Origin: Helopsaltes ochotensis | Lineage: Eukaryota > Chordata > Aves > Passeriformes > Locustellidae | Assembly: GCA_013400155.1 (NCBI GenBank) | Contig: VXBM01001232.1 | Span: 137,838 to 201,837, forward strand | Length of the DNA stretch: 64,000 nucleotides | Direction of reading: 5' to 3' | Shown here: in pieces, positions 48,240-61,469 of the stretch | How positions within the stretch are numbered: the stretch's first letter is position 1 | How the letters are laid out: every line of letters begins with the position of its first letter | Notes under the pieces: generated by a model | Databases searched by the model: none | Seen by the model: the letters and a program-made list of their open reading frames with translations, nothing else | Told to the model about the DNA's origin: nothing | Program-made: the position numbers and the translations under genes

Positions 48240-50094
48240 ACAAGCGCCGCTCGGGGTCCCCGTGGCCGAGGCTGGTCACAGCCACCTGATGCTCTTCCAG
48301 CCCCTCCATCTGCTCCTCCTGCCCTCCTCCAGCAGCTCCTCTCCCCAGCCCAGCGCAGGGGTGGGAAGCTCCTCTCCCACACACGGGAAGCCTTTGGCTT
48401 TGGCCAGGACGCCAGGCACAGGTGGAGAGCAAAGCCACCGCCGAGCCCACAGCCTCCCCTCTTCCCACCCTGCTCCTGGCAAAGTGAAAAGCCCTGGGGG
48501 GCCTCCTCCACCTCACTGGAAGCTCTCACTTTCCCTCTCACCCCATGATGTGCCAGGGAAGGAGGGGAGGGAGAGGTCCTTAGGGTGCTGGAAAGCAGCG
48601 CTCGCCTCCAAAAAGATGATCTAAAAACAATTATGCACAGATGAGGTAATTTTCTCTCTCAAGATCCTTAATCCTTGTTCCACTCCTGCTCAGGCAGCAA
48701 GGAACTCTCCTCCAAGAAGGTGATAAAGCTGCTGAGTGCCAGCACAAGGTAGGGATGATACTGCTCTGGATACTGCTGCCTCTCTCTGCTGCTTCTTTCC
48801 CAACAAACCCAGAGTCCCAAGCCTCAGGGTTTCTCCTCTGGGAGATGGGCACACTGCCTAACTCACCACTGCTGCATCATCCTGGGGCAGGCAGGGATGG
48901 TTTGTAGGGAGATGCAGCTCCTCACGCTGCACCAGACCCTCAGCTCCCTGCAGCCTCCGAGGGCACCTCAAAATGACCACAAATTTGGGCATTTTAAGGC
49001 AGTTACATGCGCTGAGCAAAGGAGAGAGCTGTAAATCTCCATCCTTCCAACCCACCTGCTCATCCCTTGCCCTGCACTCCCTGACCACTGATGTGTGGTG
49101 GGTGCAAGGGGACACTGGCTGGTGCTGCTCCTTCCAGATCTGTCAACATCTCCCACAGCCAAAACTCCTGGGCTTTGTTACCCACCCTCTTCTATCGAGC
49201 TGGTCCATTAGGGACTGGTCACCCTCCCCCAAACTGGTTCCCAAACATTTCCACAGCCTGAGGGTTGAGCTCGTGCAGCCAAAGGGCCCCAGAGGCGCAG
49301 CCAACAGCCCACCTGTCTGCAGGGACAGCACTCAAAGACAAACTGGGAGAGGGAAAGCAAAGCCACAAGGATTCTGCCAGCCAGCACAAAGATGAACCGG
49401 GCTGAAAGTGCCAACAAAGCCATCAGTGGGGACAAAACAGCCTCACAAACAAGTACCAGGAATAAACAAGCAGCAGGGTGCTGATGCCGAGCTCCCTGAC
49501 CACTGATGCCACCCGTGCTGCCTCCAGCCCCCAGCACCTCCCTGCGGCTCCAGAGCAGACACAGATGGCACACGCCAGCAGTGACGTGCCCTCCTGAATT
49601 TCTCTCTTTGCTTTCTCGAGTTTGCACACAAAAAAATGACAGGAGAGGAGGTGGGCAGGCAGCGGGGGGAAGGAGGTTTTTAATTACTGAAGTGTAGTAA
49701 TTGGCACACAACACTTTTTTGTTGCCTCTTATGCAGATTGCTGGTGTTCCAGAGGGCTGGGCTGGAGAGCACAGATTGTCTCAACCCAGCAGGACACACA
49801 AGAAATGAATAATGTTAATTAGAACTGAAAAGAGCTCAGCAAAATTACCAACCTGATTGCTGCTTTCATTGCAATTATCAGGGTACAAGCTCCATCATGG
49901 ATAGGCAGGGATGGGGCTGAGCCTGGCTCACCCCAGCAAATGTGGAGGCCCAACCTGGGCTGTGACCAAACTGACTCTCCCCAGGCTCATTTCACCTTCC
50001 AGCACCCCCTAATTTTCATGGCATGCCCACCCTCGAGGAGCCACCTTCCTAAATCCTGGCCACTTGATGGAATTTCACAACGGCATTGACCCGA

Positions 50095-50230
50095 ATTCCT
50101 TAAGTTGGAAAAAACCTTCAAGACCTTTGGGTCCCAGCATTAACCCAGCACTGCCAGGCCCACCCCTAAACCACGTCCCCAAGTGCCACACCCACCATCA
50201 AGCGTCCCCAGATGTCTTTTCATTTCCTTC
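50095..50230 (-). mobile_element. CR1-like fragment, reverse orientation
   Basis: The plus strand shows the reverse complement of a CR1 variant: gttggaaaaaaccttcaaga, the phrase cccagcactgccaggcccac, and aaaccacgtccccaagtgcc. The right boundary is approximate. Confidence 0.7.
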
Positions 50231-51934
50231 CCCGTCTAACTCAGCTATTCCCACGCACTTCCAGATTTTTAATCAATCCCACACCAGCAGTGTTTTGTCT
50301 CTACTGTAAGCAAAAGAGATCAGGAATACGTTTGGGGGTTATGATGTCAAAATTGGGTGCAAATCCTCCCACTGGGGCTGGGTAAGATGACAGGCTGCTC
50401 TGGCCCTGCCTTGGCCCCAGCTTCTCCTGTCCCAGACATCACCTTCCTGCCTCTGCACCATCAGCCGAGCTATAAATGATCAACTAAACCAGCCCGCTGC
50501 CGCAGGCAGAGCTCCACATCTCAGATTTATTTCTGTGATTATCACATTTTATTGTTATTTATTAGGATTAATTAAAGGCCGGGCTGTGAACAACTCAATC
50601 CCAGTCAGGCACAGTCTCACAGACTTTCCTATGATGTTTAACAGGGAATTTCGGCCATCAATTCCTGAGCAAAGGGAAAGCTGGGGCCAGATTGTGCCAC
50701 GCTCCTTGGGACAGGCACAGCCCAGAATCCTGTAAGGCTGGGACGCCCATGCCATGGACAGCCTGAAGTGTGGATATCACATAGAACATGGTCTGAAAGC
50801 TTTTTAACTAATAAATATCGAGCCTAACCTCTCATTGTTACAACCCCGTCTGGTTTCGCTCTCTTTGCTGCACTGGGCTAAGTCACGCACCAGCAATTTC
50901 TCCCAGTCCAGCCTTTCTCCAGCAGGATTTACAGCATCTGCTTTATCCCTTTCCGTGCACACCCAGCCTGCCTTTGCTCACACAGCCTCCCTGCATCACC
51001 ATCTGCTCACATCCAGGGGCCTGGCCGGTGCTGCCCTGCACACCAACCCCGCTCAGCACACACTGAGAGCACGCCTGTGCACCCACACACGTGGCAGCAG
51101 CGTGTGCTCCTCCAGCAATCATCCATTCTGCTGGAGCAGGGACACCCAGCTCAGGTCATAGGGCCTGGATGGCAAGGTTGGGTGTGCTGGTCACAGGCTC
51201 CTTGCAGGAGACATTCACAGTGGAAGTTGGGCTGTGGGATTAAAATGTCCATAGGTTTGGTACTGCTGAAAGCCCCCGGTGCTCAGTCAGGGACTCTGAT
51301 GGGGGCTGGAGGCTCAGCCCGGGCTGTGATCGGGTTCTTGGCATTCCCATCCTCACCTGCTCCCCAGGACCAGCCCAGTCATCCTCACCCTCACGGTGAG
51401 TTTGGCTGGAGGGGATCCCTGGAGCTCCCACTGATGTGACACCGCCAAAGGCACAGCCTGAGGAGGTTTTCACAGCTCAGAGTGGCTCACAGGACCAAGA
51501 AACCTCTTCCCTGCATGGGCAGCCTGACAGGCAGGAGCTGACCCCATGATTAACTCAGCAGTGGGGTCTGGCAGGAGAGGGGGGTCCCTGCTGGGGCTGG
51601 TGCCTTCCTCCCACCCCCCCTGCAGCAGCCAGAGCACCTCCAAAGGCTGCAGGGTGAGGAGATACCCTTGGATCAGCTGCCACCCCAGTGCCTCTTCAAA
51701 ACAGCACTGAGCTGGTCAAAAGAAACACTCAGAAGTGAAAAATAAAACCCCTTTGTGTTCCCCCTCTCTTCCCTGCCCAGGCAGTTCCGTGTTGGTTGTT
51801 GCACAGGGAGTCAGGGCCCTGGACTGGGAGGTCCTGCCTTTCCCACTGGCTGGTGCAAGTTCCTGCCCTTCATTCCTGCCCTCTGCGAGGCTTTAAAGAT
51901 ATCTGGCACCTCCTTGCCAGGGAGTGTGAGTTAA

Positions 51935-52015
51935 CTCATGTTTGTAAAGTACCTGATCTCCTCAATTGAAAGTTTATACATGCAAATGATTCACACTAAT
52001 TACATTAATAATAAT
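51935..52015 (+). mobile_element. Ancient L3/SINE tail-like fragment
   Basis: The segment gtttgtaaagtacctgatct, cctcaattgaaagtttatac and atgcaaatga followed by ATT-rich sequence (attaataataat) has the same layout as the 22965 copy. This suggests another fossil of the same class. Confidence 0.45.
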
Positions 52016-53771
52016 ACTGGGCTCAAAAAGATCCGCCTTGGTTCACTGCCCGGGATTCACAGAGCTGCAAACAACTCCCAGAGTGCTGCCTTAGACACGG
52101 TTATTGGCAAAAGCCAGGGAAACGGGAGGAAACCGGACTGGGAAGGGAAGAAGAGCTGCAGAAGGAGCCGGAGCTCCTGCTGAATGAACATCGGGCCGGG
52201 TAGGGAGCAGGCAGGGATTCCATGAACACCTCCGAGAGCATCCCGACAGTCCTGGGAGAGCCCTGTGCCGGCCCCCGGGGCTGGTGCAGGGCGGGCAGAT
52301 CGCGATGCAGCCGGCAGGGCCGGCTCGTCTGGAAAAGTCTTTTATCTCTCTGCAATGCAGCAGTGCACCAGCACCTTTCCAAGTCCCGTGCTCGGCTCAT
52401 CCAGCCTTTCTGTTTATCCTCCTATTGTCTCTGCTAACAGCAGGGCTCGGCACATCTACAGCATCTTCCATCTCGGAGCGTGCCACAAAACATCAATGAG
52501 GGCAGCGGCGGGGAGCGCGTCCCTAACCCCGCCTGTGAGTGCCACCACGGGCCACCACCGGAGCTTGGGCGCCCTCCAGAAGTGCGGACGGCACCGGGGA
52601 CAGGGTGACACCAGCACCAAAACGCCTGTGGGCAGTTCTGTGGGGACATGGGTGGTTTACAAACGACACGGATCCCACCAGAGAACTCCTGTGCCGAGCT
52701 GTGGGACGGTTATTCCTCAGGGTTTTCTCCTTTTCCACATTCCCAAAGCCCAAGTAATGAACAGGAGGCTCCTGGATGCCAGCAGGCAAACAGCCCTCAC
52801 TGGAAGCCGCCCCTTCCCTGGCACTCCTCCAGGGTTGCCCACGGAAGGATCCTCACTCCTGCAGGGAGGGCACCAGCCAGTCCAGGACCAGGCTCTGGCA
52901 GCTTCAAAAAGGGATGTGGGAAACGCCATCAGAAGAAAATAACTCCCTGATGATCTCATCCTCTCCCCACAAGCGTTACGGAGCAGCGCAAACCCTGGAA
53001 AACAAGGTCTCCTCATCTGAGGAGGTGCGGAGAAGTCCATTTCGCTCTCTTCCTCCAAAAGAACAGAGATCTCTCTCTTTGCTCCGCGCTTCTCTCTATA
53101 AAAAACCCGCTCCTTTGCCACCTCCTAGTCCCGGGCTGAGCCACTCAAGCCACCCCAGCTCCCCATCCTTGAGCCCCCCCGGCAGCTCCCGCTCTGCTGG
53201 CTGCGCTCCCAGCCGCCAGCGCCGAGCCCTGAACTCGCTCAGTTACCGACTGCGCCCCGGAATAAATCCCGGCCCTGCTTTGCCGGGTGACACTAATGGC
53301 CCTGGAATAAAGCGGTGCCATCCACCCCAACGGGCTGCAAAGGAGCGCGTTTAGCCACGCACACAGGCAAGGGACTGCTGAGCTTAACTGCACCGAAAAT
53401 GTATTCCAAAGGAAGCGAGGCACTTAACTTATCACAAGTGGGAAATTATCGCTGAAGTGGCTTTTCCTTAGAAGTTGAGGCACAAAACAGGAATGGTGAG
53501 GGGTGAACGCTTTCTGCCGGGGCTGCAGAGAGAGATGGAGGAAGGAGCTGGAGGCTGCTGAAGGATGCTGCGAGTCCGGGGGGCTCTGTGAGGAGGAGCA
53601 GGGGGCGAGAGGGAGGGAGAGGGGCTGCAAGCAGTGGGGACAACTCAGGGAAACCAGCCCAGGGAAGGGCACAAGATCAGGAATCAGCTTTTCAAAGCAC
53701 TGGCAGGGCTGCCCAGGACATTGGAGAGCTGGGGGAGCTTGCAGTGTCACTGCCTTCTGCTGACCAGCTGG

Positions 53772-53917
53772 CTCTGGGAATGGTTTGGGTTGGAGAGGAC
53801 CTTAAAGATCATCCTGTTCTATCTCCTGCCATGGGCTGGGACATCTTCCACTGAGCAGGCTGCTCCAAGCCCCATCCAGCCCGGCCTTGGACACTTCCAG
53901 GGATGAGGCAGCCACAC
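53772..53917 (-). mobile_element. CR1 LINE 3' tail, reverse orientation
   Basis: The plus strand reads gggaatggtttgggttggag, accttaaagatcatcctgtt, ggctgctccaagccccatcc and ggccttggacacttccaggg. This is the reverse complement of the common bird CR1 3' end. Confidence 0.9.
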
Positions 53918-53947
53918 TTTTATGTAGCAAAAATTATGCTGCTATTA

Positions 53948-54030
53948 CATATATATATATACCATACCTATATATATCCATCTATTCTCTACCTATATAT
54001 AATATATCTATATATATACCATGCCATCTC
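53948..54030. repeat. AT-rich, TATA-type low-complexity tract
   Basis: Several atatatata blocks are joined by cctatatatat-like and ccat spacers. Confidence 0.85.
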
Positions 54031-54804
54031 TATAATTCTAGCCTGGGAATAATTGCAGGTTACTACACCACCTTCCTACACCAGCTCTCCCTCACGCTCC
54101 TAATTGCATCCTCACCACGACGCCCCAGCTCGTCATGCTTCTGCTGCCAGATGGGGAGAGATGGGGAGAGACTGAGCAAGGACAGGCAGCAAATCCTTAA
54201 AATTAAAATAGAGAGGTGGTCCAGGCAGCTCAAGGCTGAGTAGGAGGAGCGGGGCATCCCAAGCCTTTGGAGATGAATCCTGATGCCTTGCAGTGCTGTG
54301 CTGCATCACAGGGTGATTCTTCTTTTGGCAGAAGAGCACAAGCAGCTGAGAGGAGAAGATAAACTGTGCCTCTTGCTCTGACAGAGAACCCAGCTCCCTG
54401 ACAAGGACGTACACGGCTTCTCCCAGACACACGAACCCCACCACAGAGCCAGAGCTTCTCCCACCACCCAACCAGAAGGTGGTTGGCTGCATAGGCAAAG
54501 TTTAAGTGTTCATCCCATGACTCCCATGTGACTGATCCCAATGGAAGGGGACTTGTGCCTGATAGGAGAGGTACAGCAAGGCAAGTGGAGAACCAGAGGA
54601 AGTGGAAGGGAGGGACAGGATGGGTGTCAAGGAAGGAAACATGATGGAGCCAAAGCAATGGGACCTTCTCCAGCCATACCATGGAGCCCTTTCCTCATCT
54701 ATAAAATAGCACTAATGAGACCAGAAACAAAAGAGGGAGTGAGGGAAAGGACCCTGCCCAGTAAAGACCCCCCCATCCTTCCCTCTCCCCTTGAGGACAT
54801 CATC

Positions 54805-55020
54805 CTTAAAATATATTTCATTTCACAGCTGCATTATGGTACCACAAAATCCTGCGAATCCAATTTAAGAACAGATTACCTCCTCACTTACTTCATTTGA
54901 AGCAATTACATGTTAATTTTCATTGAGACCAGCCTAATGCATACCAATCTGATGCTGCAATCTCATTTGAATACTTGAGGGAAAGCTAGTTGGGCTCTGG
55001 GCTCTGGAGGCTCATATTTA
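54805..55020. promoter_or_regulatory. Candidate conserved noncoding element
   Basis: A complex AT-rich segment includes acatgttaattttcattgag, cctaatgcataccaatctga and ctcatttgaatacttg. It contains ATGCATA and TTAATT cores typical of POU/homeodomain-bound enhancers. It has no repeat signature. Conservation is not visible from a single sequence. Confidence 0.35.
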
Positions 55021-57975
55021 AAGGGCCACTTCACATTTCCTTTCCCTTTTCCCCTGGTTATTTACGTTCTCATCACACTCGTGGCGCTCCCTCCCTCCCT
55101 CCTGGGCGTTCCCAACAGCTGCTGCCACTCCTGAGATGAAACAGAAATGCCCAGTGAGTTTTGCAGTAATGCTGCTGCGTCCATCACCAGTCCAACCCCC
55201 AAGGCACAACCTTCCCCAGGCCAAAATTCAGTATCAACCACGCCTTCCCCCATCAGAAAGTAACATCCCGGCCTCAAAGTCAGCGGGAAACACGTGCAGA
55301 GAGACTCGTCCCCCTCCTCCTCCTGCCAGGCCAGGAACAGCCTCCACCACGTTTCTGGCTGATGGTTATCTCCAGCTGCCTCACGCTCACTCAGAGTCTC
55401 CCATCTCTGCAGAGCCGGTATCGATCGGTGTCTCGGACACCAAGCTTTGAGTAATTAATAACGCCAGGAGAGTGTGGATCCTGCTCGGGGTTGAGGCGGG
55501 GAGGCAGCTGCCCCCGGCTGGCTGCACGCATCCTGGTGATAAGCATTCATGTTGGAGGCTGCACCTTAATTAGATTTTTCAGATTGCAGCAGCCCTGAGA
55601 CACATGTGCAGACACCATATAAATGTATATTGCATTGTACTGTAATTAATCCAAGGTGATGGAGCAGGAGCCAGGGATTCACAGTGAGACAATCAGCCCC
55701 AAAACTTCAGCACATCACCGGGCTCAAGCCCACCCCTTGGCACGAACCAGCTGCAAATCAAGAAATCTCCCTCTTCACTCCACTGGAGACACTCTGGACA
55801 ACAGGAACATCCCAGAAGCCAAAGGTTTCCTGGTGCCTCCTCCCCACACAAGGTTCCCACCATTAGGTGGACATCCTTCCTTCCACACAAGCAGTTTAAC
55901 AGCCAGAAAGACAACAAAAAGCACTAAAGACGAGCAGAGATTAATTGCAGCTCCTCCTCCCCAGAAGAAATAATCGATTGCATCAGGCAGGTGTCCGTGC
56001 TGTCGCTGGAAGCACATGGATGTCACAGCCATGGGCTCCAGGCGTTTGCATTCCACGTTAGACAGCCAGGGTGCCCCATGAGCACGGAGGGAAGGGACGG
56101 GGTGAGGGAGTTCTGTTGGAGAAAATCTTTGGAAAAGGAGTTTGCACCGAGGATAACGCAGGGAAGGTGCAGGAGGAGATGAAGTGACAGATGAAAAATT
56201 GCTGTCTGAAACATCACTCCTAAAGCCTCCGGTGCCTGTGCACGTCACCTGCCCAGAGCACGGGGGAGCTTTTGCTTGCTGGGAGCTGTGGGACTTCTTC
56301 CTGGCTGTTATGAGCTTCCCTAGAAAAGAGAGATGCACAATCCAGGCTTGGATAGGGCAGGGCTGGTCCCAGCTATTTGCCTGCAGCAGAGATGCTCTGC
56401 TGACCTTGAATACACCCAAACCTGGAGTTTAGCTGGGTTTGCACCCAACTGACCCTGCTCCCTCCATCCTGGGGCAAACAAGGGGTTTCACACACATTTG
56501 GAAACTCCTTCAATTTCTATTAATGCAATCAAACTGCTGCTGCTGGAGTCCAACAGCTTTCGCCTGCAGGAAACAACCAGCAGCACATTGGACTCTTTAT
56601 CTACACAGAGCCACAGGGCTGGATGAGACCCCTGGGGGACAGCCTGGCTGCCCCAAGCCCCACTGTGACTCGTTCAGAGGGTCCCAGGACACGATGGCTC
56701 AGCCCCCACTGTGCCCACAGGGTGAAAAGCCCTTTGGGGAAGGAGGGGGCTGAGCTGGGAACCTGCTCTGCCACAGCACCAGCAGCTTTGGGAAGGATGG
56801 CAGAAGTCGCAGGGCCCCAGGGCGTGTGGTGAGAAACCAAATAATCAGGATTCAGGGGAGGAAAGGCAGTTACCTGGGCAACAGTGAGCTGCTAATCCAT
56901 CTGCCACCCCGCAGGACTGCCCAGCTGCTCCTCCGCTGCCAGGGGGAGCCCCCCGACCAGACTGCAGCTCCGCGGCATCACGGGGCTTTTCCCAACCCCG
57001 TTCCAGGCTGGGTGGGAAACCAGAGCTGACCCCACCCTCAGCCCTGCCCTGCTGCAGCCCCTCCCTCAGCAGAGTCAGCAGCTCTCGCTGCCCATCCCAA
57101 CAACCCCAATTTTGGTGGCCATCACTATCACCAAAGCTCTGTCCTGCCCTGGGCACTGTCCCTTCCCATGCTTTGTCCCTGCTCCATCTCCCATCACACC
57201 CAAAGCTCCTCTGCAGTGAGCAAGGAAGGAGCTGCCTCTGCTGGCAGGCACGGATGCAGGTGCCAAGGTGACACAAGGACACAGGGATGCAGGGGGTGCC
57301 AGCACCCAGCCACGATGCCACTCTCTTGTCCCCAGCACCCTCCACCCCTCTGTGGTGACGTGGGGCCCGCAGCAGCCTCTGCTTCCCATCCAGATGCTCC
57401 GGCAGGTGGAGAAACACCAGCACTCCAGCTAAAACAACAGTTTTGGTGGCTTGGGGGTGGGATTTCAAAGCACCCTGAGAGACTTTGCCTGTTTCCTACT
57501 GATCCAACTCAGTCCCTGTACAAGCCTTTGAAAACATGTCCTTTATAGTTTTCCATTTTGATGTCACATCTGTAAGAATATATGGTGGGGCTTTCTTCCT
57601 TCTTCTTCCCCTCTTCTTCTTAAGAGGAGATATCACACTTTGAACTCTAATTTTTATTTATTTTCATTTCCTAGAAAAGGACTGATTCCCCACTGTGCAG
57701 AGATGGAGGAAGAGAAAAGGGGGTGGGGAAGAAGCCTTCAAAAAGTGCCCAGATTTAATTTTTTATCAGAGGAACAGAAAGAGAAATTTGTTGATGATCA
57801 AACAGATTCAAGTACCTTAAAAGAAAGCGACCGCCAGTAAATGGAAACGAGTTAAGGAATTACATGAAAGGCACGGGAGACGCTCGAGAAGCAGAAGAAA
57901 TGCTGTAACCAAGTGGAAAACCAAACCCATCAGTCCCAAACCACTGGAGCAGCGAGGAGGTGAAGTATTTGCTCT

Positions 57976-57994
57976 GCAGCAGCAGCAGCAGCAG
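57976..57994. repeat. (CAG)6 microsatellite
   Basis: Six CAG triplets run in a row inside intron 1. It is not in a recognised coding exon. Confidence 0.85.
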
Positions 57995-58242
57995 ATGATG
58001 GGAGAGCTGGGGGTTTGCAGAGGTGCTGAGCTGGCTCCGTGCGGAGGGAGCCCAGCACCAGGACCCAGCACCCTGCCAGGCTCTCACCTGCTTGCCTCCC
58101 AAAACAAGTGGAGGCAGGCAAATAAAGGGCTGCATCACTTTGAAAAACAGCACCCCGGGGGCTCTGTGTTTTCCTTTTCCTCCTCGGCACATTGCAGCTC
58201 GACTGAGCTGGGTTTGTAAATTCGAAGGGAGTGGGATTGTTT

Positions 58243-58304
58243 GGGTTGGGTTTTTTTTTTGTTTGTTTGTTTGTTTTTTGGGGTTTTTTTTTGTTTTTTT
58301 CTTT
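58243..58304. repeat. T-rich tract with (GTTT)n
   Basis: Long T runs are separated by gtttgtttgtttg and a ggggt interruption. Confidence 0.85.
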
Positions 58305-58429
58305 TCCCTCCTTTGCTTCGGTTTTAATCCAATGGCAGCACTTTAACACTCGGGCTGGGAGCCTAAAAGCCAGCAGAGCCAGGCCATGGGATGTGGACAG
58401 AGGGATTTAGGGAAGGGAGAGGCAAGCAG

Positions 58430-58461
58430 AAGAGGAGGAGGAAGAGGAGGAGGAGGAGGGG
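58430..58461. repeat. (GGA)n purine-rich microsatellite
   Basis: A polypurine run of gga and gaa triplets is followed by a G run. Confidence 0.8.
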
Positions 58462-59129
58462 GTGAAACCACGGCAGCACCGAGCTGGCCTGCAGGAGTCA
58501 GAGGCAGAGTTTGAGAGATGGAGTCGGACCCATCTCAACCTTCCCAAGCCCCTCCTTGCCGAAGCCCTGAAGAGGCCAGATCCTATTGCTTCCTGAACTG
58601 TGACCCGCCCGGCTTAGCTGGGAAATCCTTTAAATAGGAAAACAGAGGCGGCATTTGCTTTCATGCAGAGCCGGTGGTGAGCAAAGCCCAAGGGCTGCAT
58701 TAGATTAGCAGCCGGCTCCTCCGAAGGCATGGAAACTTTGATCATTTAATATGTATGCGCCGTGTCGGAGCGCACAGGTCTCCAAACCCCAGTAAATGTT
58801 TTATTAGGGCAGCTCTGGCTTTTATGCCCAAGCCTTGCTCCTTTTGGACTCTGGGGATCTTGTTGTGATTGGGAAGACGCTGCTCGTCATCTCCCCTCTC
58901 TCCCAGGAAGGACTGAGCAGCTCCTGCCTTGCTCTTCCCTCGGATCTCACTTGAAGTGCATTGGAGCCCAGGAGCCTGGATGGTGGCTGGAATATCCCAA
59001 AATGACCCCCTGCCTTCCTCAAAGATTCTTCTTCTTCCCCAGGACAGGAACTCTGATGCCAGTGCTGATCATAGTGGGAGCAAAGGCTCTGCTCTTCCCC
59101 TTCCATCACTGCCCTGGGGACTTAGGGAC

Positions 59130-59219
59130 GAGGTTTAGTGCTGGATCTGACAGTGCTGGCTTAATCCTTGGACACAGTGATCTCAGAGGTCTTTTCCAAC
59201 CTTTTCTGAGTCTGTGAAA
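59130..59219 (+). mobile_element. CR1 LINE tail fragment
   Basis: A short fragment with ccttggacacagtgatctca, gaggtcttttccaacctttt and a ctgagtctgtga end matches the tail seen at 46940-46986. It lies directly before the LTR at 59241. Confidence 0.7.
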
Positions 59220-59240
59220 GTGGCCACCAGGCCTGCCCAG

Positions 59241-59580
59241 GGTTGCCCTGACTTTTGCAGCCTTTGTGGTGTGTTTCTCAGTTTCTAAAGTGGAGTCAGA
59301 ATTCTCAGTTTTGTGCATTGTATTCTTTCTCACGCTGGTGTTATCCATAGATAGGGATGTTTGGGAATTTTTCTAGTAAACATCACACGCCTTCTGAGTG
59401 AAAAAACATTTGGTTGACTGTCAGCTTGGCCAGTGGGATTGGAGAGGCGGCCACACTCTCATCCAATCCCTGGCATGGATGTGAAAACTACATAAGAGAG
59501 GACAATAAAGGTCAAGCCCTCTTTGGCTCTTTCTCTTCCCCGAGTGTCCTGTGTCGTTCTTGCTGTGCTCGATAGCGCCA
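59241..59580 (+). mobile_element. Solo LTR, subfamily C (340 bp)
   Basis: The element runs from GGTTGCCC (a first-base change from TG) to GATAGCGCCA, with exact duplications GCCCAG at 59235-59240 and 59581-59586. It shares sequence along its whole length with the 44354 copy. It has AATAAAGG on the plus strand and a degenerate TATA (ACTACATAAG). It lies antisense to NTM. Confidence 0.92.
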
Positions 59581-60981
59581 GCCCAGAGCTCCCAATCCCA
59601 CTAGGACATGGCAGAGCCAGTCACCCTCACTGGCAGGAGCCTCTCTGGAGAGGAGATCTCTGACTGAAGCGTTGCAGAACCAGCCCCAAGCTCCCCTGAG
59701 TGCAGAACATCTCAGCGTTATCAGAAGCACTCCTTGATTTTATTCTTTTAATTTGCAACTGACTCATAGCTGCCAAAATTTGGAAACGATTCATTGCCAA
59801 AGTGATTATTTGTTGTTGAAAATGTCATCTTTTGTTGGAAATTTAGAAGAATTCCCCACTAAACAGCATAGTTTGCCCTCCACGCTGCCACACACAACTC
59901 AAAATGGATATAACCCTGCACAGTAATGGATTTCCAGCTTCCCAAGAGCTGGGATTCAGATTGGGAACCAGTGCATGAAGAGAGAATGGGGCAGATACAA
60001 TCTGGGTGTACAAGGACTCTGCTTCAAAGGACACTGGGCCAGAACCATAAATCTGAGTGCACAGTCCTACAAGAGACAATCTAGGGGGAAATTACACTGC
60101 TTGCAGAACTAAAGCGGCACCCTTTTTTTTTTTCCCTCCAATTGTAAAAAATATTTACATCACAAATAGACAAGAAAAGCCTAGTGCCAGGAAAATAGGG
60201 GATTTTTATAGATCCTCTTTCTGCAAGAAATTACCAAGACAACAAGTCACTAAGTTCTGAGAAAGGATTTGACATTTTCCTGAATAAAAATAGCACCTGA
60301 AGTGGCATCATTTAGGATTACACCTTATGGGCAAGTGCTGCTGAAGCAGCCAGAGAATAAAACCCTTCCCACGGGTGGAAAAATCCACCTGTGGGATCCC
60401 ACCAGGGATGCTTCGTTGTCTCCCCTTTTCTATAGGATTTGACACTAATTTCCACAGGATCCTCTTGGCTTTGTCACTATGAAGTTTGATTAGACTTTTT
60501 TTTTATTTTTTTGCCACAAAGGAATTACAAGGAGCAGGAATTGTTTTGCTTCAAGGCATGGACACACCATGAGCTCGGAATGACAATGACCGTGGGGTGC
60601 CATCCGGTGTTTTAGGGGATTTCTGGATCAAGCAGAGCACCAGGCTTTTTCTCCCAGGTGCAGCCACCTGTGCTGTGAGATTTGCCCATGGAAGCACACT
60701 CCAAAATTCCACCCCCCTGGGCCATTGCTGCCAAACACGAGAGCAAGAGGGGTGGGGGTGGACAGGGGGGAAGGGAGCACCTGCTCCAGGCAAGGATGTA
60801 TCTCCCAAAAAAACACATTCTCTGCCTGTTCTACCCCTCACTTTTTCTCTTAAAAGCACAAAGCCACCCATGTGCACACGGTAGCACACCACGACAAAAG
60901 GAGAGAGGAGCCAAGAAATCCAGGGGAAAGCTTGGACACGGAATGACTGAATGAGGACACTGGGATTTTGGATAAGCATTA

Positions 60982-61431
60982 NNNNNNNNNNNNNNNNNNN
61001 NNNNNNNNNNNNNNNNNNNNNNNNNNNNNNNNNNNNNNNNNNNNNNNNNNNNNNNNNNNNNNNNNNNNNNNNNNNNNNNNNNNNNNNNNNNNNNNNNNNN
61101 NNNNNNNNNNNNNNNNNNNNNNNNNNNNNNNNNNNNNNNNNNNNNNNNNNNNNNNNNNNNNNNNNNNNNNNNNNNNNNNNNNNNNNNNNNNNNNNNNNNN
61201 NNNNNNNNNNNNNNNNNNNNNNNNNNNNNNNNNNNNNNNNNNNNNNNNNNNNNNNNNNNNNNNNNNNNNNNNNNNNNNNNNNNNNNNNNNNNNNNNNNNN
61301 NNNNNNNNNNNNNNNNNNNNNNNNNNNNNNNNNNNNNNNNNNNNNNNNNNNNNNNNNNNNNNNNNNNNNNNNNNNNNNNNNNNNNNNNNNNNNNNNNNNN
61401 NNNNNNNNNNNNNNNNNNNNNNNNNNNNNNN
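60982..61431. other. Assembly gap (450 N)
   Basis: The gap is bounded on its right by a (GGGAA)n repeat. No features can be read in it, and open frames that run across it are artefacts. Confidence 1.
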
Positions 61432-61469
61432 GGGAAGGGAAGGGAAGGGAAGGGAAGGGAAGGGAAGGG
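61432..61469. repeat. (GGGAA)n microsatellite at the gap edge
   Basis: Seven or more GGGAA units directly border the N gap. The repeated GGG runs could form a G-quadruplex. The repeat probably continues into the gap. Confidence 0.93.

Noticed and set aside
57976..57994. CAG repeat as a polyglutamine coding tract
   Set aside because: It lies in intron 1 with no supporting exon structure.
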